DNA of 64,000 nt from Candidatus Binatia bacterium (GCA_036563615.1 DATCMB010000022.1:1-64000), one strand, 5' to 3'. Shown: positions 16,530 to 27,299, numbered from the stretch's first letter. Made by a program: numbers and translations. The notes: generated from the sequence alone by a model not told the origin.

Positions 16530-17162
16530 ATGCGCAACGCCGTCATCGCCATCGTCGTCATCATCGTCCTCGCCGTCGGCGCGTACCTGCTCTGGCAGGC
16601 CCGCAGCGTTCAGCAGGCGGCCGTCAAGTGGGACGGCCCGGTGCCCGAGATCGCTTCCGAGGACATCAAGAAGGAGGGCGACGAGACTTCGGTGACGTTG
16701 ACCTCGCGCATCGATGCGCCGGTCGAAGACGTGTTCCGCTCGTTCCAGCAGCCGGAGCGCACGCAGGAGCTGGTCGAGGAGATCAAGCTCTCGAAGGTGC
16801 TGTCGGGCGACGATCAGAAGAAGACCGTCGAGTTTCACATCTTGACGCTCGGCCAGCTCCAGGTCCTGACCGTCGATCTGACCTACCGCAAGGACCAGAA
16901 CGCGATCGGCATCAAGACGGTCGAGGGCGTGATCGACATCGACGGCACGTACACCCTGTCGCCCTCGCCGGACGGCAAGAAGACGCTCGTCACCTACACC
17001 GCGAAGCAGCGCAACAAGCTGCCGCTGCCGGTGCCGGAGTCGGTCGAGCGCAGCGCGATCAAGGAGCAGTTCGCGAACCTGATGCGCGCGATCAAGAAGG
17101 ACCTCGAGCAGCAGGGCAAGATCGTCGGCAGCGCTCCGGCGCCGGAGCGGCTCGCCGCCTGA
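16530..17162 (+). CDS. Membrane-anchored SRPBCC (START-like) domain protein
   Basis: 210 aa. One N-terminal transmembrane helix (about 4-22, VIAIVVIIVLAVGAYLLW) is followed by a polyketide-cyclase/START-like domain beginning SVTLTSRIDAPVEDVFRSFQQPERTQELV, with alternating strands and a long C-terminal helix (ERSAIKEQFANLMRAIKKDLEQQG). The domain would be periplasmic or cytoplasmic depending on topology. SRPBCC folds bind hydrophobic ligands in a cavity; the ligand cannot be predicted. It lies just after a signal-peptide protein of unknown function. Confidence 0.75.
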   Translation: MRNAVIAIVVIIVLAVGAYLLWQARSVQQAAVKWDGPVPEIASEDIKKEGDETSVTLTSRIDAPVEDVFRSFQQPERTQELVEEIKLSKVLSGDDQKKTVEFHILTLGQLQVLTVDLTYRKDQNAIGIKTVEGVIDIDGTYTLSPSPDGKKTLVTYTAKQRNKLPLPVPESVERSAIKEQFANLMRAIKKDLEQQGKIVGSAPAPERLAA

Positions 17163-17198
17163 GCGTCGCTCCGGCCGCGTCGACACGCGGCGGCGTCG

Positions 17199-17795
17199 AT
17201 GAAGCACGCACCGCGCTCGACAAGCCCTTCGGGATGGCACTTCGCGGGCGCGATGTCTCCGGGTGGGCGCGCGCCGACGCTGTCGCTGCCGGAGTTCGCG
17301 TTCGCCGGACGCTCGAACGTCGGCAAGTCGAGCCTCATCAATCGCTTGACGCGAACGCCGGGCCTCGCGCGCACGAGCTCGACCCCGGGCCGCACGCAGC
17401 AGATCAACTTCTTCGTGCTGCCCGAGCGGATCGTCTTCGCCGACCTGCCCGGGTACGGCTTCGCGCGCGTCCCCGAGCACGTGCGCGCCGCCTGGAAGCC
17501 GCTGCTCGAGGGCTACCTCGGCAGCCGCGAGACCCTGCGCGGCGTGGTCGTCATCATCGACGCCCGCCGCGGGCTGAGAGACGAGGACGAGCAGCTTTTG
17601 CAGTTCGCGGCGGCCTGCGGACGTCCGACGATCGTCGTGGCGAACAAGATCGACAAGCTCAAGCAAGGCGAGCGCGTGCGGTTGCTGCGCGACCTCGGCG
17701 CGCGCCTCGGTGAGGTCGTCGCCTTCTCCGCGGTGACGGGAGAAGGCGAGCGCGAGCTCTGGCGGCGATTGACCGCGCTTGCCGGGGTTCGCTAG
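17199..17795 (+). CDS. engB: Ribosome biogenesis GTPase EngB (YihA/YsxC)
   Basis: 198 aa. GTPase required for large ribosomal subunit assembly. G1 GRSNVGKSS is at 37-45, G2 is the T in TSSTPGRTQQINFF, G3 is DLPGYGFA, G4 is NKID and G5 is the FSAVTGEG region. The order and spacing are those of the TrmE-Era-EngA-EngB group, and length is normal for EngB. The N-terminal 25 residues are poorly conserved, so the start could be slightly downstream. It ends 9 bp before the glutamate racemase gene. Confidence 0.92.
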   Translation: MKHAPRSTSPSGWHFAGAMSPGGRAPTLSLPEFAFAGRSNVGKSSLINRLTRTPGLARTSSTPGRTQQINFFVLPERIVFADLPGYGFARVPEHVRAAWKPLLEGYLGSRETLRGVVVIIDARRGLRDEDEQLLQFAAACGRPTIVVANKIDKLKQGERVRLLRDLGARLGEVVAFSAVTGEGERELWRRLTALAGVR

Positions 17796-17804
17796 CGTCC
17801 GCGC

Positions 17805-18719
17805 GTGGCGAAGCCGCACAGCGCGGGGGGCGGGGTCCGCAAGGTCGTGCGGCGCGTGGCGCAGAGCGCCAGCGACCGGCCGATCGGCGTGTTCGACTCG
17901 GGGATCGGCGGGCTGACCGTGTTCAAGGAGCTCGCCGCGCAGCTGCCGCGCGAGCATCTGCTCTACCTCGGCGACACCGCCCGCGTGCCCTACGGGACGA
18001 AGTCGCCCGAGACCGTCACGTCGTTCGCGATCGAGGTGGCGGACTTCTTCGCCGAGCGCGACGTGAAGCTGATGGTGGTCGCGTGCAACACGACCTCGGC
18101 CGTCGCGCTCGACGTGCTGCGCGCGCGCTACGACGTGCCCGTGCTCGGCGTGATCGCGCCCGGCGCGCGCGCCGCCGCCGCCGCGACGGCCCGCGGCCGC
18201 ATCGGGGTCATCGGCACGGAGGCGACGATCGCGAGCGGCGCCTACGAGCGCGAGCTGCAGGCGATCGCTCCCGGGGTCGAGATCTTCGCGCGCGCCTGCC
18301 CGCTGTTCGTGCCGCTGGTGGAGGAGGGCTGGGTCGACAACGAGGTCGCGCGGCGAACGGTCGCGCTCTACCTCGGCAGCTTGAAGAAGAGCGGCATCGA
18401 CACGCTCATCCTCGGTTGCACGCACTACCCGCTGCTCCGTCCGGTGATCGCGGAGTACCTCGGGCGCGGCGTGCGCATCGTCGATTCGGCCGAGGAGACC
18501 GCGCGCGAGGTGCGCCGCGTGCTGCGCGAGGACGGGATGCTGCGGACCCGCGGTCGCGGCGCCGCGAGCTTCTTCGTCACCGACGCGGTGCAGCGCTTCC
18601 TGCGCGTCGGCGAGCGCTTCTACGGCGCGAGCGTGGCCTCGGCGGTGCGGGTGGTGCTGCGCGGCGACGTCGCGCGCGCCGACCGCGCCGCTCCGGTGCG
18701 CGCGCGCAGCCGCGCGTGA
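17805..18719 (+). CDS. murI: Glutamate racemase
   Basis: 304 aa, GTG start. Converts L- to D-glutamate for peptidoglycan. The two catalytic cysteines are Cys94 (VVACNTTSAV) and Cys205 (LILGCTHYPLL), with the substrate loop IGVFDSGIGGLTVF and the YLGDTARVPYG motif. About 23 extra basic residues at the N terminus and an Arg/Ala-rich tail after residue 285 exceed the usual 265-290 aa. It follows engB closely and precedes secA by 132 bp. Confidence 0.93.
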   Translation: MAKPHSAGGGVRKVVRRVAQSASDRPIGVFDSGIGGLTVFKELAAQLPREHLLYLGDTARVPYGTKSPETVTSFAIEVADFFAERDVKLMVVACNTTSAVALDVLRARYDVPVLGVIAPGARAAAAATARGRIGVIGTEATIASGAYERELQAIAPGVEIFARACPLFVPLVEEGWVDNEVARRTVALYLGSLKKSGIDTLILGCTHYPLLRPVIAEYLGRGVRIVDSAEETAREVRRVLREDGMLRTRGRGAASFFVTDAVQRFLRVGERFYGASVASAVRVVLRGDVARADRAAPVRARSRA

Positions 18720-18851
18720 GGGCCTGAGGCTCGCACAGCTTTGAGATGTCGAGCGCTTTCCGGTAGCGTTTAAGGTTCGACAATGAATTCACGCAAGGTC
18801 GTGCACGCCGCGGCCGCATTCGCGCCCACCGCGCGGAGAGCGATCTGAGCC

Positions 18852-21530
<2,679 letters not shown>

Positions 21531-21555
21531 GCCGCTAGCTCACGGCGCACGCCCC

Positions 21556-21595
21556 AAAAAGCACGAGGGCGCCGTGCTCGTGCACGACGCCCTCG
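21556..21595 (-). terminator. Rho-independent terminator downstream of the HU gene
   Basis: CGAGGGCG (21564-21571) pairs with CGCCCTCG (21588-21595), extended by an inner CGTGC/GCACG stem with a TCGT loop. On the minus strand the hairpin is followed by a run of five T (21560-21556). It lies between the converging secA and HU genes. Confidence 0.8.
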
Positions 21596-21620
21596 GAGCG
21601 AAAGCTGCTCTTTACGTCGG

Positions 21621-21908
21621 TTACTTCTTCGCCGTCCCCAGAACGCCGTCCTTGAAAGTCTTGGCGACGGTGAAGCCGACCTTCTTGCGGGCCGGGATCT
21701 TGATCTGCTCGCCCGTCTGCGGGTTGCGCCCGATGCGCGCCTTCATCTTGCGCAGCCGCAGGATGCCGAGCCCCGGGATCTTGACCGACTCACCCTTCTT
21801 GATCGTCTTCGCGGCGGTCTCGACGAGCGCGGTGAGCACCTGGTCCGCCTGCTTCTTCGTGATGTCCGCCGACGCGGCAAGCTTTTCGAGTAGTTCCGAC
21901 TTCGTCAT
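21621..21908 (-). CDS. HU-family DNA-binding protein
   Basis: 95 aa. Small nucleoid protein that bends DNA. It opens with MTKSELLEKLAASADITKKQ and has the GESVKIPGLGILRLRKMKAR beta-arm base and the signature RIGRNPQTGEQIKIPARK of the HU/IHF family. An AGGGGG stretch about 7 bp upstream supports the ATG at 21908, not the GTG two codons earlier. It is monocistronic, with its own promoter and terminator. HU or an IHF-like homodimer cannot be separated from sequence alone. Confidence 0.93.
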   Translation of the reverse strand: MTKSELLEKLAASADITKKQADQVLTALVETAAKTIKKGESVKIPGLGILRLRKMKARIGRNPQTGEQIKIPARKKVGFTVAKTFKDGVLGTAKK

Positions 21909-21959
21909 AGGCACCCCCCCTCACTGCTGGTGAATGACAATTTTCAGGTAAGGCGGTGC

Positions 21960-21989
21960 CTCTTACGCAAGACGGCCCTTGTGTGTCAA
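21960..21989 (-). promoter_or_regulatory. Promoter of the HU gene
   Basis: On the minus strand a perfect TTGACA (21989-21984) is followed after 18 bp by TAAGAG (21965-21960), giving a leader of about 45 nt before the HU start. The -10 box matches the consensus only partly. Confidence 0.55.
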
Positions 21990-22063
21990 GGCGAATCGCG
22001 CCTCGACGCGCGAAAAACCGCGCCCAGAGCGGCTCAGCGCGAGGTCGCGTGCGAAAACACCGC

Positions 22064-22285
22064 TCAAGAGTGCATCTCGCGCTGGTTGTTGTCGAGCGGC
22101 TCGATCTCGTGCTCGAAGAGAACCAGCGTCTCGCCGCAATCGAAGTCGACGGTGATCAATCGTCGTCCGATGTTCTCGCGCGTGGAAAGAACGGTTCCCT
22201 CGGCAGCGCGATGCAGCACTCCGCGACGGTGCGTGATGGGTCGAGTTGATCTGCAGCGCAGGCCTGGGACAAAGTGCGGATCCAT
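22064..22285 (-). CDS. Small conserved-looking protein of unknown function
   Basis: 73 aa. A near-perfect AGGAGG lies 9 bp before the ATG, one of the best ribosome binding sites in the window. The N-terminal 25 residues are basic. The core EGTVLSTRENIGRRLITVDF, CGETLVLFEHEIEPLD has the alternating pattern of a small SH3-like or KOW-like beta barrel, with a Gly-Thr turn and acidic end. No catalytic motif or membrane segment is visible. The family is not recognised; a nucleic-acid- or protein-binding barrel is a guess. Confidence 0.6.
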   Translation of the reverse strand: MDPHFVPGLRCRSTRPITHRRGVLHRAAEGTVLSTRENIGRRLITVDFDCGETLVLFEHEIEPLDNNQREMHS

Positions 22286-22549
22286 GTCGGCGCACCTCCT
22301 TTCGCGTCACCCGGCTATGCATTTCCCGTGCCGCGTGGCTGCCGGTGCGTGGCCCTCGTGCTCTCGCGCGTTGCACCGTGCACCGGGCCGCGCGACACCC
22401 TTCCGTCGTTCAGAATCCGTTCTGCTTCGTCCGAGAGAAAGACGAACGACGCGCGGGATTCTTGCGCTCGTCGCGAAGAGCGCGCTGCGACGATCGTGCG
22501 ATCGCGTGCCCGCAACGTCGCCAACGCGTCGCTGCGCTGATCAAGGAGC

Positions 22550-23977
22550 GTGCAGGTGACGTCGCGAAGCGCACCAGCGGTACGCGGCGCGATCGAAGGG
22601 TTTTACGGCGAGCCCTTCAGCCATGCGCAACGCGCAATGCTCGTGCGCTTCCTCGGCGCGCACGGCTACGACCACTACGTCTACGCGCCGAAGAACGATC
22701 CGCTGCACCGCGAACGCTGGCGCGATCCGTATCCGCCGCGCGAGCTCGCGGCGTTTCGCGAGCTCGCCGCGACCTGCGCGGACGCCGGCGTGCGGCTCGT
22801 CTACGCGATCGCGCCAGGTTTCAGCTACGACGCGAACGACCCGCGCGACTTCGAGCGCCTCGTCGCGAAGATCACGTCGATGGTCGACGCCGGCGCGCGC
22901 GGCATCGCGCTGCTGTTCGACGATCTCACGACCGACTCGACGACGCTCGATCCCGTCGTGCAAGCGGAGCTGATCGCGCGCACGGCCTCGGTCGTCGAGT
23001 CGCTCGATCGCGATCTCACGTTCTGGTTCATCGGCAACTTCTACTGCGGCACGGTCGCCGAGCTGCGCGCGGGGACGGGCTTCTGGAGCGCGCTCTACGG
23101 TCGCACGGCGCTCGAGTACTTCGAGGCCTACGCGCGCTTCGTGCCGCCGTCGATACCGATCATGTGGACCGGGCCGGCGGTGTTCACCGCGCGTCTCGCT
23201 CGCGACGACGTCGAGGAGCTGCGCGCGCTCGTGCGCCGACCGGTCGTGCTCTGGGACAACTTCCCGGTCAACGACACGCTGCCGGGACAGCTCTTCCTCT
23301 CTCCCTACGTCGGACGCGAGCCCGAGGCGCTGCGCGCGCTGCACGGGGTCGTGCTCAACCTGATGTCGCAGGCGAGCGCGAACCGCATTCCGCTCGCCAC
23401 CGCGGCCGAGCTGTTCGCGAATCCCGACGCGTACGATCCGGTCGCGGCGCTCGAGCGCGCCGTGCGCAAGGTCGCGCGCGACGAGCGCAGCGCTGCGGCG
23501 CTCCGCATGCTCGTCGAGCAGCAGAAGGGACACCCGGTGCTCGCGGGGCAGGCATGCGCGCAAGAGCTCGCACGTCACATCGCGGCCGCGTTCGGCGACG
23601 AGCGCGTCGACGCGGACGGCATCGCGGCGCTGCGCGACTATCTCGTTGCGCTCGTCGAGAACGACCGCGCGCTGCGCGAGCACCTCGCCGACGATCCGCT
23701 GCTCGACGAGGTCGCGCCGTGGAGCGAGCAGCTCGCGCGTCTCGCGCGCGCGGCGCTGCTCGGCCTCGAGGCCCTCGACGGCGTCGCGTCGCGCGAGGAG
23801 TACGAGAGCGCGCGCGACGCCGCGCGCGCGACCGATCGCGTGGTCGCGGCGACCGTCCTGCCGCCCGTGCTGCTGCCGCTGGTGGCAGGGCAGGGCGACA
23901 CCGTCGACCGCTTCGCGACGCTGTTCGCCGAGATCGACCGGCGGCTCGACGCCGCGGCGTCCCGCGACGTGTCGTAG
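22550..23977 (+). CDS. GH84-type beta-N-acetylglucosaminidase (O-GlcNAcase-like)
   Basis: 475 aa. The N-terminal two thirds match the family 84 barrel: AIEGFYGEPFSHAQRAMLVRF, the YAPKNDPLHRERWRDPYP block, YAIAPGFSYD and LLFDDLTTD. The catalytic Asp pair is Asp124/Asp125, then IMWTGPAVF and LWDNFPVNDT. GH84 enzymes remove N-acetylglucosamine by substrate-assisted catalysis. There is no signal peptide, so the enzyme appears cytoplasmic. The C-terminal region (about 330-475) is helical. The frame opens at a GTG (22550); a second GTG at 22556 has better spacing from AAGGAG. Confidence 0.85.
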   Translation: MQVTSRSAPAVRGAIEGFYGEPFSHAQRAMLVRFLGAHGYDHYVYAPKNDPLHRERWRDPYPPRELAAFRELAATCADAGVRLVYAIAPGFSYDANDPRDFERLVAKITSMVDAGARGIALLFDDLTTDSTTLDPVVQAELIARTASVVESLDRDLTFWFIGNFYCGTVAELRAGTGFWSALYGRTALEYFEAYARFVPPSIPIMWTGPAVFTARLARDDVEELRALVRRPVVLWDNFPVNDTLPGQLFLSPYVGREPEALRALHGVVLNLMSQASANRIPLATAAELFANPDAYDPVAALERAVRKVARDERSAAALRMLVEQQKGHPVLAGQACAQELARHIAAAFGDERVDADGIAALRDYLVALVENDRALREHLADDPLLDEVAPWSEQLARLARAALLGLEALDGVASREEYESARDAARATDRVVAATVLPPVLLPLVAGQGDTVDRFATLFAEIDRRLDAAASRDVS

Positions 23978-24013
23978 CGTCGGGCGAGCGCTCGCGCGCG
24001 GCGCGACGACGCT

Positions 24014-24736
24014 CTACTGCGAGCTCGCCTTCGACTGCTGCAGCGCTGCGAGGAAGGCGCGGATGCGCGCCGCATTCGCGCCGAGGTCGCTGCGACCGTC
24101 GCGCGACTTCGAGCGCATGTCGACGATGCTGCCCGCGCCGTCGGGTCGCACGCGAATCACGATGTCGTCGCGGAAGCCGAAGATGCGCGTTTCCTCGACC
24201 GCCTCGATCGTTCCCGCCTCGGTGTCGACCTGGGTCACCGTCCAGCGCGGCATGCGCGCCGCGACGTGCACCGCGCGCAGCAGCGCCTCCGCCGGCGGCT
24301 CGGCGAGCTCGAGGGGCCGTAGGTCCGCGCAGCACGCGCGCTGCGTCTCCGCGAAGGCCGCGGGGTACGACATGTCGCGCCCGACGTTGGGCGGCAGCAT
24401 CGCAGCCTTGCGAAACGCCGGCGGGTCGTCGAGGTCGGTCGTGAAGTCGTTGATCGGTGGCGCGCCGCCCGCGCCGCGCACGGCGACGATCACGAACACC
24501 AGCGCGACGAGCAGCCCGAGCATGCGTGCGACGCCGTAGCGACGGCCACGCACGAGACCGATCACGGTGCCGATCGCGAGCAGCAGCGAGAGCAGTCCGC
24601 CGAGCGCCATGACGTAGAAGCCGACCAGCGCCGGAACGAGGCGCAGCCACGCGAGCAGCGGCCCGGCGATCGCTGCGAGGATCGCGAGCAACGCGATGAC
24701 GTCCAAGACCCCGGAGCGCTGCGATCCGCGCGCCAT
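24014..24736 (-). CDS. DUF1499-type membrane protein
   Basis: 240 aa from the ATG at 24736, preceded by GAGGGAGGG. Three hydrophobic helices lie in residues 10-100 (LDVIALLAILAAIAGPLLAWL, ALVGFYVMALGGLLSLLLAI, MLGLLVALVFVIVAV). A C-terminal domain follows with NDFTTDLDDPPAF, MPRWTVTQVDTEAGTIEAVEETRIFGFRDDIVIRV and a final RDGRSDLGANAARIRAFLAAL, the pattern of DUF1499 proteins. Function of the family is not established. It is convergent with the glycosidase gene and divergent from the lipoprotein gene. Confidence 0.8.
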   Translation of the reverse strand: MARGSQRSGVLDVIALLAILAAIAGPLLAWLRLVPALVGFYVMALGGLLSLLLAIGTVIGLVRGRRYGVARMLGLLVALVFVIVAVRGAGGAPPINDFTTDLDDPPAFRKAAMLPPNVGRDMSYPAAFAETQRACCADLRPLELAEPPAEALLRAVHVAARMPRWTVTQVDTEAGTIEAVEETRIFGFRDDIVIRVRPDGAGSIVDMRSKSRDGRSDLGANAARIRAFLAALQQSKASSQ

Positions 24737-24883
24737 GCCGTTCCCTCCCTCGGTCGCGGATGACGACCGCTGTAGGCCCTGCGTTATCGACGCTTCGCGA
24801 CGCGCGCGCAAGGCTCCCGGAGCGGGTCGCGTGCGCAGTCGGCGCGTTGACTTCTCTTTTGCGCGTCTGCGAAGCTGCGCGCC

Positions 24884-25549
24884 ATGAAGATTCGCTCCCG
24901 CTTCGTCACGATCGCTCTTCTTCCGACCCTTCTGTCCCTGGCCGCGTGCTCGCGCGAGGAGCCGGCCGCGACGCAGGCTCCGACGACCGCGCAGGCCCCC
25001 GCCCCGCAGGCCGCCGCACCGGCCGCTCCGGCCGCAGCTCCTGCGGCTCCCGCTGCCCCGGCTGCCGCGCCGGCCGAGAAGGCCGAGGCGCCGGCCGCCG
25101 ACCTCGCGAACGATCCTCGCGTGCTCGAGAACCCGACTCCCGAGGAGCCCGGCTTCCTGACCGCGTTCGCCGACGCGGACGAGACCATCGGCGACGCGCC
25201 GTTCACGGTGAAGCTCAACGTCGACGTCGTCGAGAACACCGGCACGCCGCCGTACACCTACATCTGGGACTTCGGCGACGCGACGGAGTTCAGCACCGAG
25301 AAGTCGCCGACGCACACCTACACGATTCCGGGCAGCTTCCGGGCGAGCGTGATCGTGCGCGACAGCAAGGGTGAGGTCGACCAGGACTACATCGACGTCT
25401 CGGTCAGCGACCCGAACATGCCGTCGGGGATCACGGCGGAGCAGCTGATGCAGCAGGTTCCGGTCGAGGAGATCCTGCGGCAGGCGCGCGAGGCCGCGGC
25501 GAAGGGCGCTGGTCAGCAGGGCGCGACGGGCGAGGGCGGCGCGCAGTAG
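24884..25549 (+). CDS. PKD-domain lipoprotein
   Basis: 221 aa. The signal peptide ends in a lipobox LAAC, so Cys22 is the predicted lipidated residue. Then comes a 50-residue Ala/Pro-rich linker, and a PKD domain (about 85-175) with the core TYIWDFGDATEFSTEKSPTHTY and a final strand ending in ISVS-type residues. The C-terminal tail is Gln/Ala/Gly-rich. PKD domains are extracellular beta sandwiches used for protein or glycan contacts. A TTGACT at 24847-24852 may be its -35 box, but the -10 is weak. A strong bidirectional terminator follows. Confidence 0.85.
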   Translation: MKIRSRFVTIALLPTLLSLAACSREEPAATQAPTTAQAPAPQAAAPAAPAAAPAAPAAPAAAPAEKAEAPAADLANDPRVLENPTPEEPGFLTAFADADETIGDAPFTVKLNVDVVENTGTPPYTYIWDFGDATEFSTEKSPTHTYTIPGSFRASVIVRDSKGEVDQDYIDVSVSDPNMPSGITAEQLMQQVPVEEILRQAREAAAKGAGQQGATGEGGAQ

Positions 25550-25602
25550 GCAGTTAGCCGATCGCATCGCCTCGCCGCGCAACGTCGCGCGCGAGAGAAA
25601 CG

Positions 25603-25639
25603 AAAAACCCCGCGGGCGGAATTGCCCGCGGGGTTTTTT
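25603..25639. terminator. Strong bidirectional rho-independent terminator
   Basis: AAAAACCCCGCGGGC (25603-25617) pairs with GCCCGCGGGGTTTTT (25624-25638) around a six-base loop. A T run follows on plus and a matching A run on the other side, so it can stop both the lipoprotein transcript (+) and the secreted-protein transcript (-). Confidence 0.92.
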
Positions 25640-25686
25640 CTGGTCGAGTGGCTGCGCGCGTGTGCGCGCGTCGTGAGCGACGAGAG

Positions 25687-26145
25687 CTAGAAGGTCGCCG
25701 TGCCGTCGATGAAGGCGCCGCTCGGCGACTGGCAGTACACCTGGGCGTTGAAGCCCTTCACGAGGGTGGCGATGAGCGCGCCGTCCGCCTCGTAGTCATG
25801 GCAGGGCGGCAGGCCCGGCGCCTTGCTGGCGATCTTGCTGATCTTGGCGACGAACTTGGGAAGAACGCCCTTGGACGGATCGTTCAGGCAGGTATCCACG
25901 CCAGTGGCCTTGCCCTTGGAGAAGTTCGCGGCGCCCTTGGCGTAGCACTTCTCGACCGAGGCGGCGAGCTTCGCGCCTTCCTTGGTCGCCTTCTGGACGT
26001 TCTTCAGAACGGCCGGATCCGGCGGGATGAAGCCGCCGCCGAACTCCGGCGGGAGTGGACCGGTCACGTACGTGCCGGCGAGGGCCGCGGAAGCGGAGAG
26101 AGCGAACGCAAGCGCTGCCGCGGTGCTCAGGAACTTCCTCATCAT
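25687..26145 (-). CDS. Small secreted four-cysteine protein, copy 1
   Basis: 152 aa. The start at 26145 is set by AGGAGG 9 bp upstream. A signal peptide (FLSTAAALAFALSASAALAG) is followed by a mature domain that begins GTYVTGPLPPEFGGGF and carries four cysteines (EKCYAKG, VDTCLND, LPPCHDY, VYCQSP), suggesting two disulfides in the periplasm or outside. No enzyme motif is visible and the family is not recognised. A near-identical paralogue of the same length lies upstream on the same strand with a matching promoter and leader, so this is a tandem gene duplication with independent transcription. Confidence 0.85.
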   Translation of the reverse strand: MMRKFLSTAAALAFALSASAALAGTYVTGPLPPEFGGGFIPPDPAVLKNVQKATKEGAKLAASVEKCYAKGAANFSKGKATGVDTCLNDPSKGVLPKFVAKISKIASKAPGLPPCHDYEADGALIATLVKGFNAQVYCQSPSGAFIDGTATF

Positions 26146-26171
26146 TTCGAGTGCCCTCCTATCCACCGTCT

Positions 26172-26218
26172 GGTTTGCGCCGTAGGCTTCCCAGTGCGCA
26201 GTGAATGCCACTCGACCG
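26172..26218 (-). promoter_or_regulatory. Conserved 5'-leader element of copy 1
   Basis: This 47-nt stretch of the leader is closely matched by 27062-27107 upstream of copy 2: shared blocks CGGTCGAGTG, CTGCG, AAGCC and ACGGC occur in the same order and spacing. The intervening leader is much less conserved, which suggests selection on RNA or a regulator site and not only recent duplication. Confidence 0.5.
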
Positions 26219-26265
26219 TTGATCAGCGCATGCGTGGGGCCCAGGCTACAGCTGCATCGGCGCGG

Positions 26266-26294
26266 AAACTACGGCGGGTGCGATCCGTGGTCAA
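26266..26294 (-). promoter_or_regulatory. Promoter of secreted-protein copy 1
   Basis: On the minus strand TTGACC (26294-26289), a 17-bp spacer and TAGTTT (26271-26266), followed seven bases later by GATGCAGCTG. The same order and spacing occur upstream of copy 2. The predicted leader is about 115 nt. Confidence 0.6.
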
Positions 26295-26470
26295 TAGGGT
26301 AATCGCTGCACGGAAGTAGGTCGGCGAATGCATGCGCGACGCAGGCTCCGATGCCTGCCCTTCGCGCCAGCGACCGACGCCGCTGCACGACGAGATGAGC
26401 GCGTCGCGCACGGTTCGCAGCACGCGCTCGCGCAGTGGGCGCCCCTGCGAGAACGGCGTCGCCCGAAACG
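26295..26470. other. Intergenic stretch without a supported gene
   Basis: Between the copy-1 promoter and the hairpin downstream of copy 2 I see no frame with a ribosome binding site, no RNA gene and no repeat. The short open frames here are low-complexity and Arg-rich on both strands. Confidence 0.5.
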
Positions 26471-26506
26471 ACGAAGGGCCCCGGGGGGAGCCCCGGAGCC
26501 CTTCGT
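26471..26506 (-). terminator. Hairpin downstream of secreted-protein copy 2
   Basis: ACGAAGGGC (26471-26479) pairs with GCCCTTCGT (26498-26506); one mismatch separates this from an inner CCGGGG/CCCCGG stem with a four-base loop. Only a short T run follows on minus, so termination is likely but less certain than at 25603-25639. Confidence 0.65.
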
Positions 26507-26577
26507 GGGTCGAGTGCGGGGCGACCGTCGTCACCCCGATCGGGAACGAGTTGGAACGAGAACTGGAAAAGGAAGCG

Positions 26578-27036
26578 TTAGAACGTGGCCGTGCCGTCGA
26601 CGAAGGCACCGCTCGGCGACTGACAGTACACCTGAGCGTTGAAGCCCTTCACCAGGGTGGCGATGAGCGTGCCGTCCGCGGCGTAGTCGTGACACGGCGG
26701 CAGGCCCGGCGCCTTCGCCGCGATGCTGTTGATCTTCGCGACGAACTTGGGGAGCACGCCCTTCGACGGGTCGTTCAGGCAGGTGTCCACGCCGGTGGCC
26801 TTGCCCTTCGAGTAGTTCGCGGCGCCCTTGGCGTAGCACTTCTCGACCGACGCCGCGAGCTTCGCGCCCTCCTTGCTCGCCTTCTGCACGTTCTTCAGAA
26901 CGGCCGGGTTCGGCGGAATGAAGCCGCCGCCGAACTCGGGCGGAAGCGGACCGGTCACGTAGGTGCCGGCCAGCGCCACCGACGCCGACAGAGCCACCGC
27001 CAGCGCGGCAGTGGTGCTGACGAACTTCTTGATCAT
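26578..27036 (-). CDS. Small secreted four-cysteine protein, copy 2
   Basis: 152 aa, same length as copy 1 and identical over long stretches, including the mature start GTYVTGPLPPEFGGGFIPP and all four cysteines. Differences are mainly in the signal peptide and a few conservative changes. I chose the ATG at 27036, not the one two codons upstream, because its 9-bp distance from AGGAGG equals that in copy 1. It has its own promoter and hairpin. The family is unknown; the pattern resembles small Cys/Lys-rich secreted proteins of uncultured deltaproteobacterial-type genomes, a comparison from memory only. Confidence 0.85.
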   Translation of the reverse strand: MIKKFVSTTAALAVALSASVALAGTYVTGPLPPEFGGGFIPPNPAVLKNVQKASKEGAKLAASVEKCYAKGAANYSKGKATGVDTCLNDPSKGVLPKFVAKINSIAAKAPGLPPCHDYAADGTLIATLVKGFNAQVYCQSPSGAFVDGTATF

Positions 27037-27061
27037 AGACATTGCCCTCCTACAGGAGTTG

Positions 27062-27107
27062 GGGTTGGGCCGTGGGCTTCAAGATTCGCAGGATTTTCAC
27101 TCGACCG
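27062..27107 (-). promoter_or_regulatory. Conserved 5'-leader element of copy 2
   Basis: Counterpart of the element at 26172-26218, with the same blocks CGGTCGAGTG, CTGCG, AAGCC and ACGGC in order, upstream of the copy-2 ribosome binding site. Confidence 0.5.
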
Positions 27108-27154
27108 AAGGGTGCGACCCCATTTGCCCCGGCTGCAGCTGCATCGCGCGCGAA

Positions 27155-27182
27155 TCTATGAAGCGGGCGCTTTGCTCGTCAA
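27155..27182 (-). promoter_or_regulatory. Promoter of secreted-protein copy 2
   Basis: On minus TTGACG (27182-27177), a 16-bp spacer and CATAGA (27160-27155), followed by GATGCAGCTG as in copy 1. The predicted leader is about 110 nt. Confidence 0.55.
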
Positions 27183-27299
27183 CCAATTTGCCTGCATGCG
27201 GAGTGAAAACGTCCGCCGTCGTCTCAGCCTATGAGACGAAAATCGCGTGGCTTTCTCGCGAGCGCTGCCGCGCGCGTCGCCGCTTGCTAATCGAGCCGC

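Noticed and set aside
18741..18774. TTGAGA with possible -10 boxes upstream of secA
   Set aside because: The best-spaced -10 (TAGCGT) matches the consensus at only three positions; not strong enough to call.
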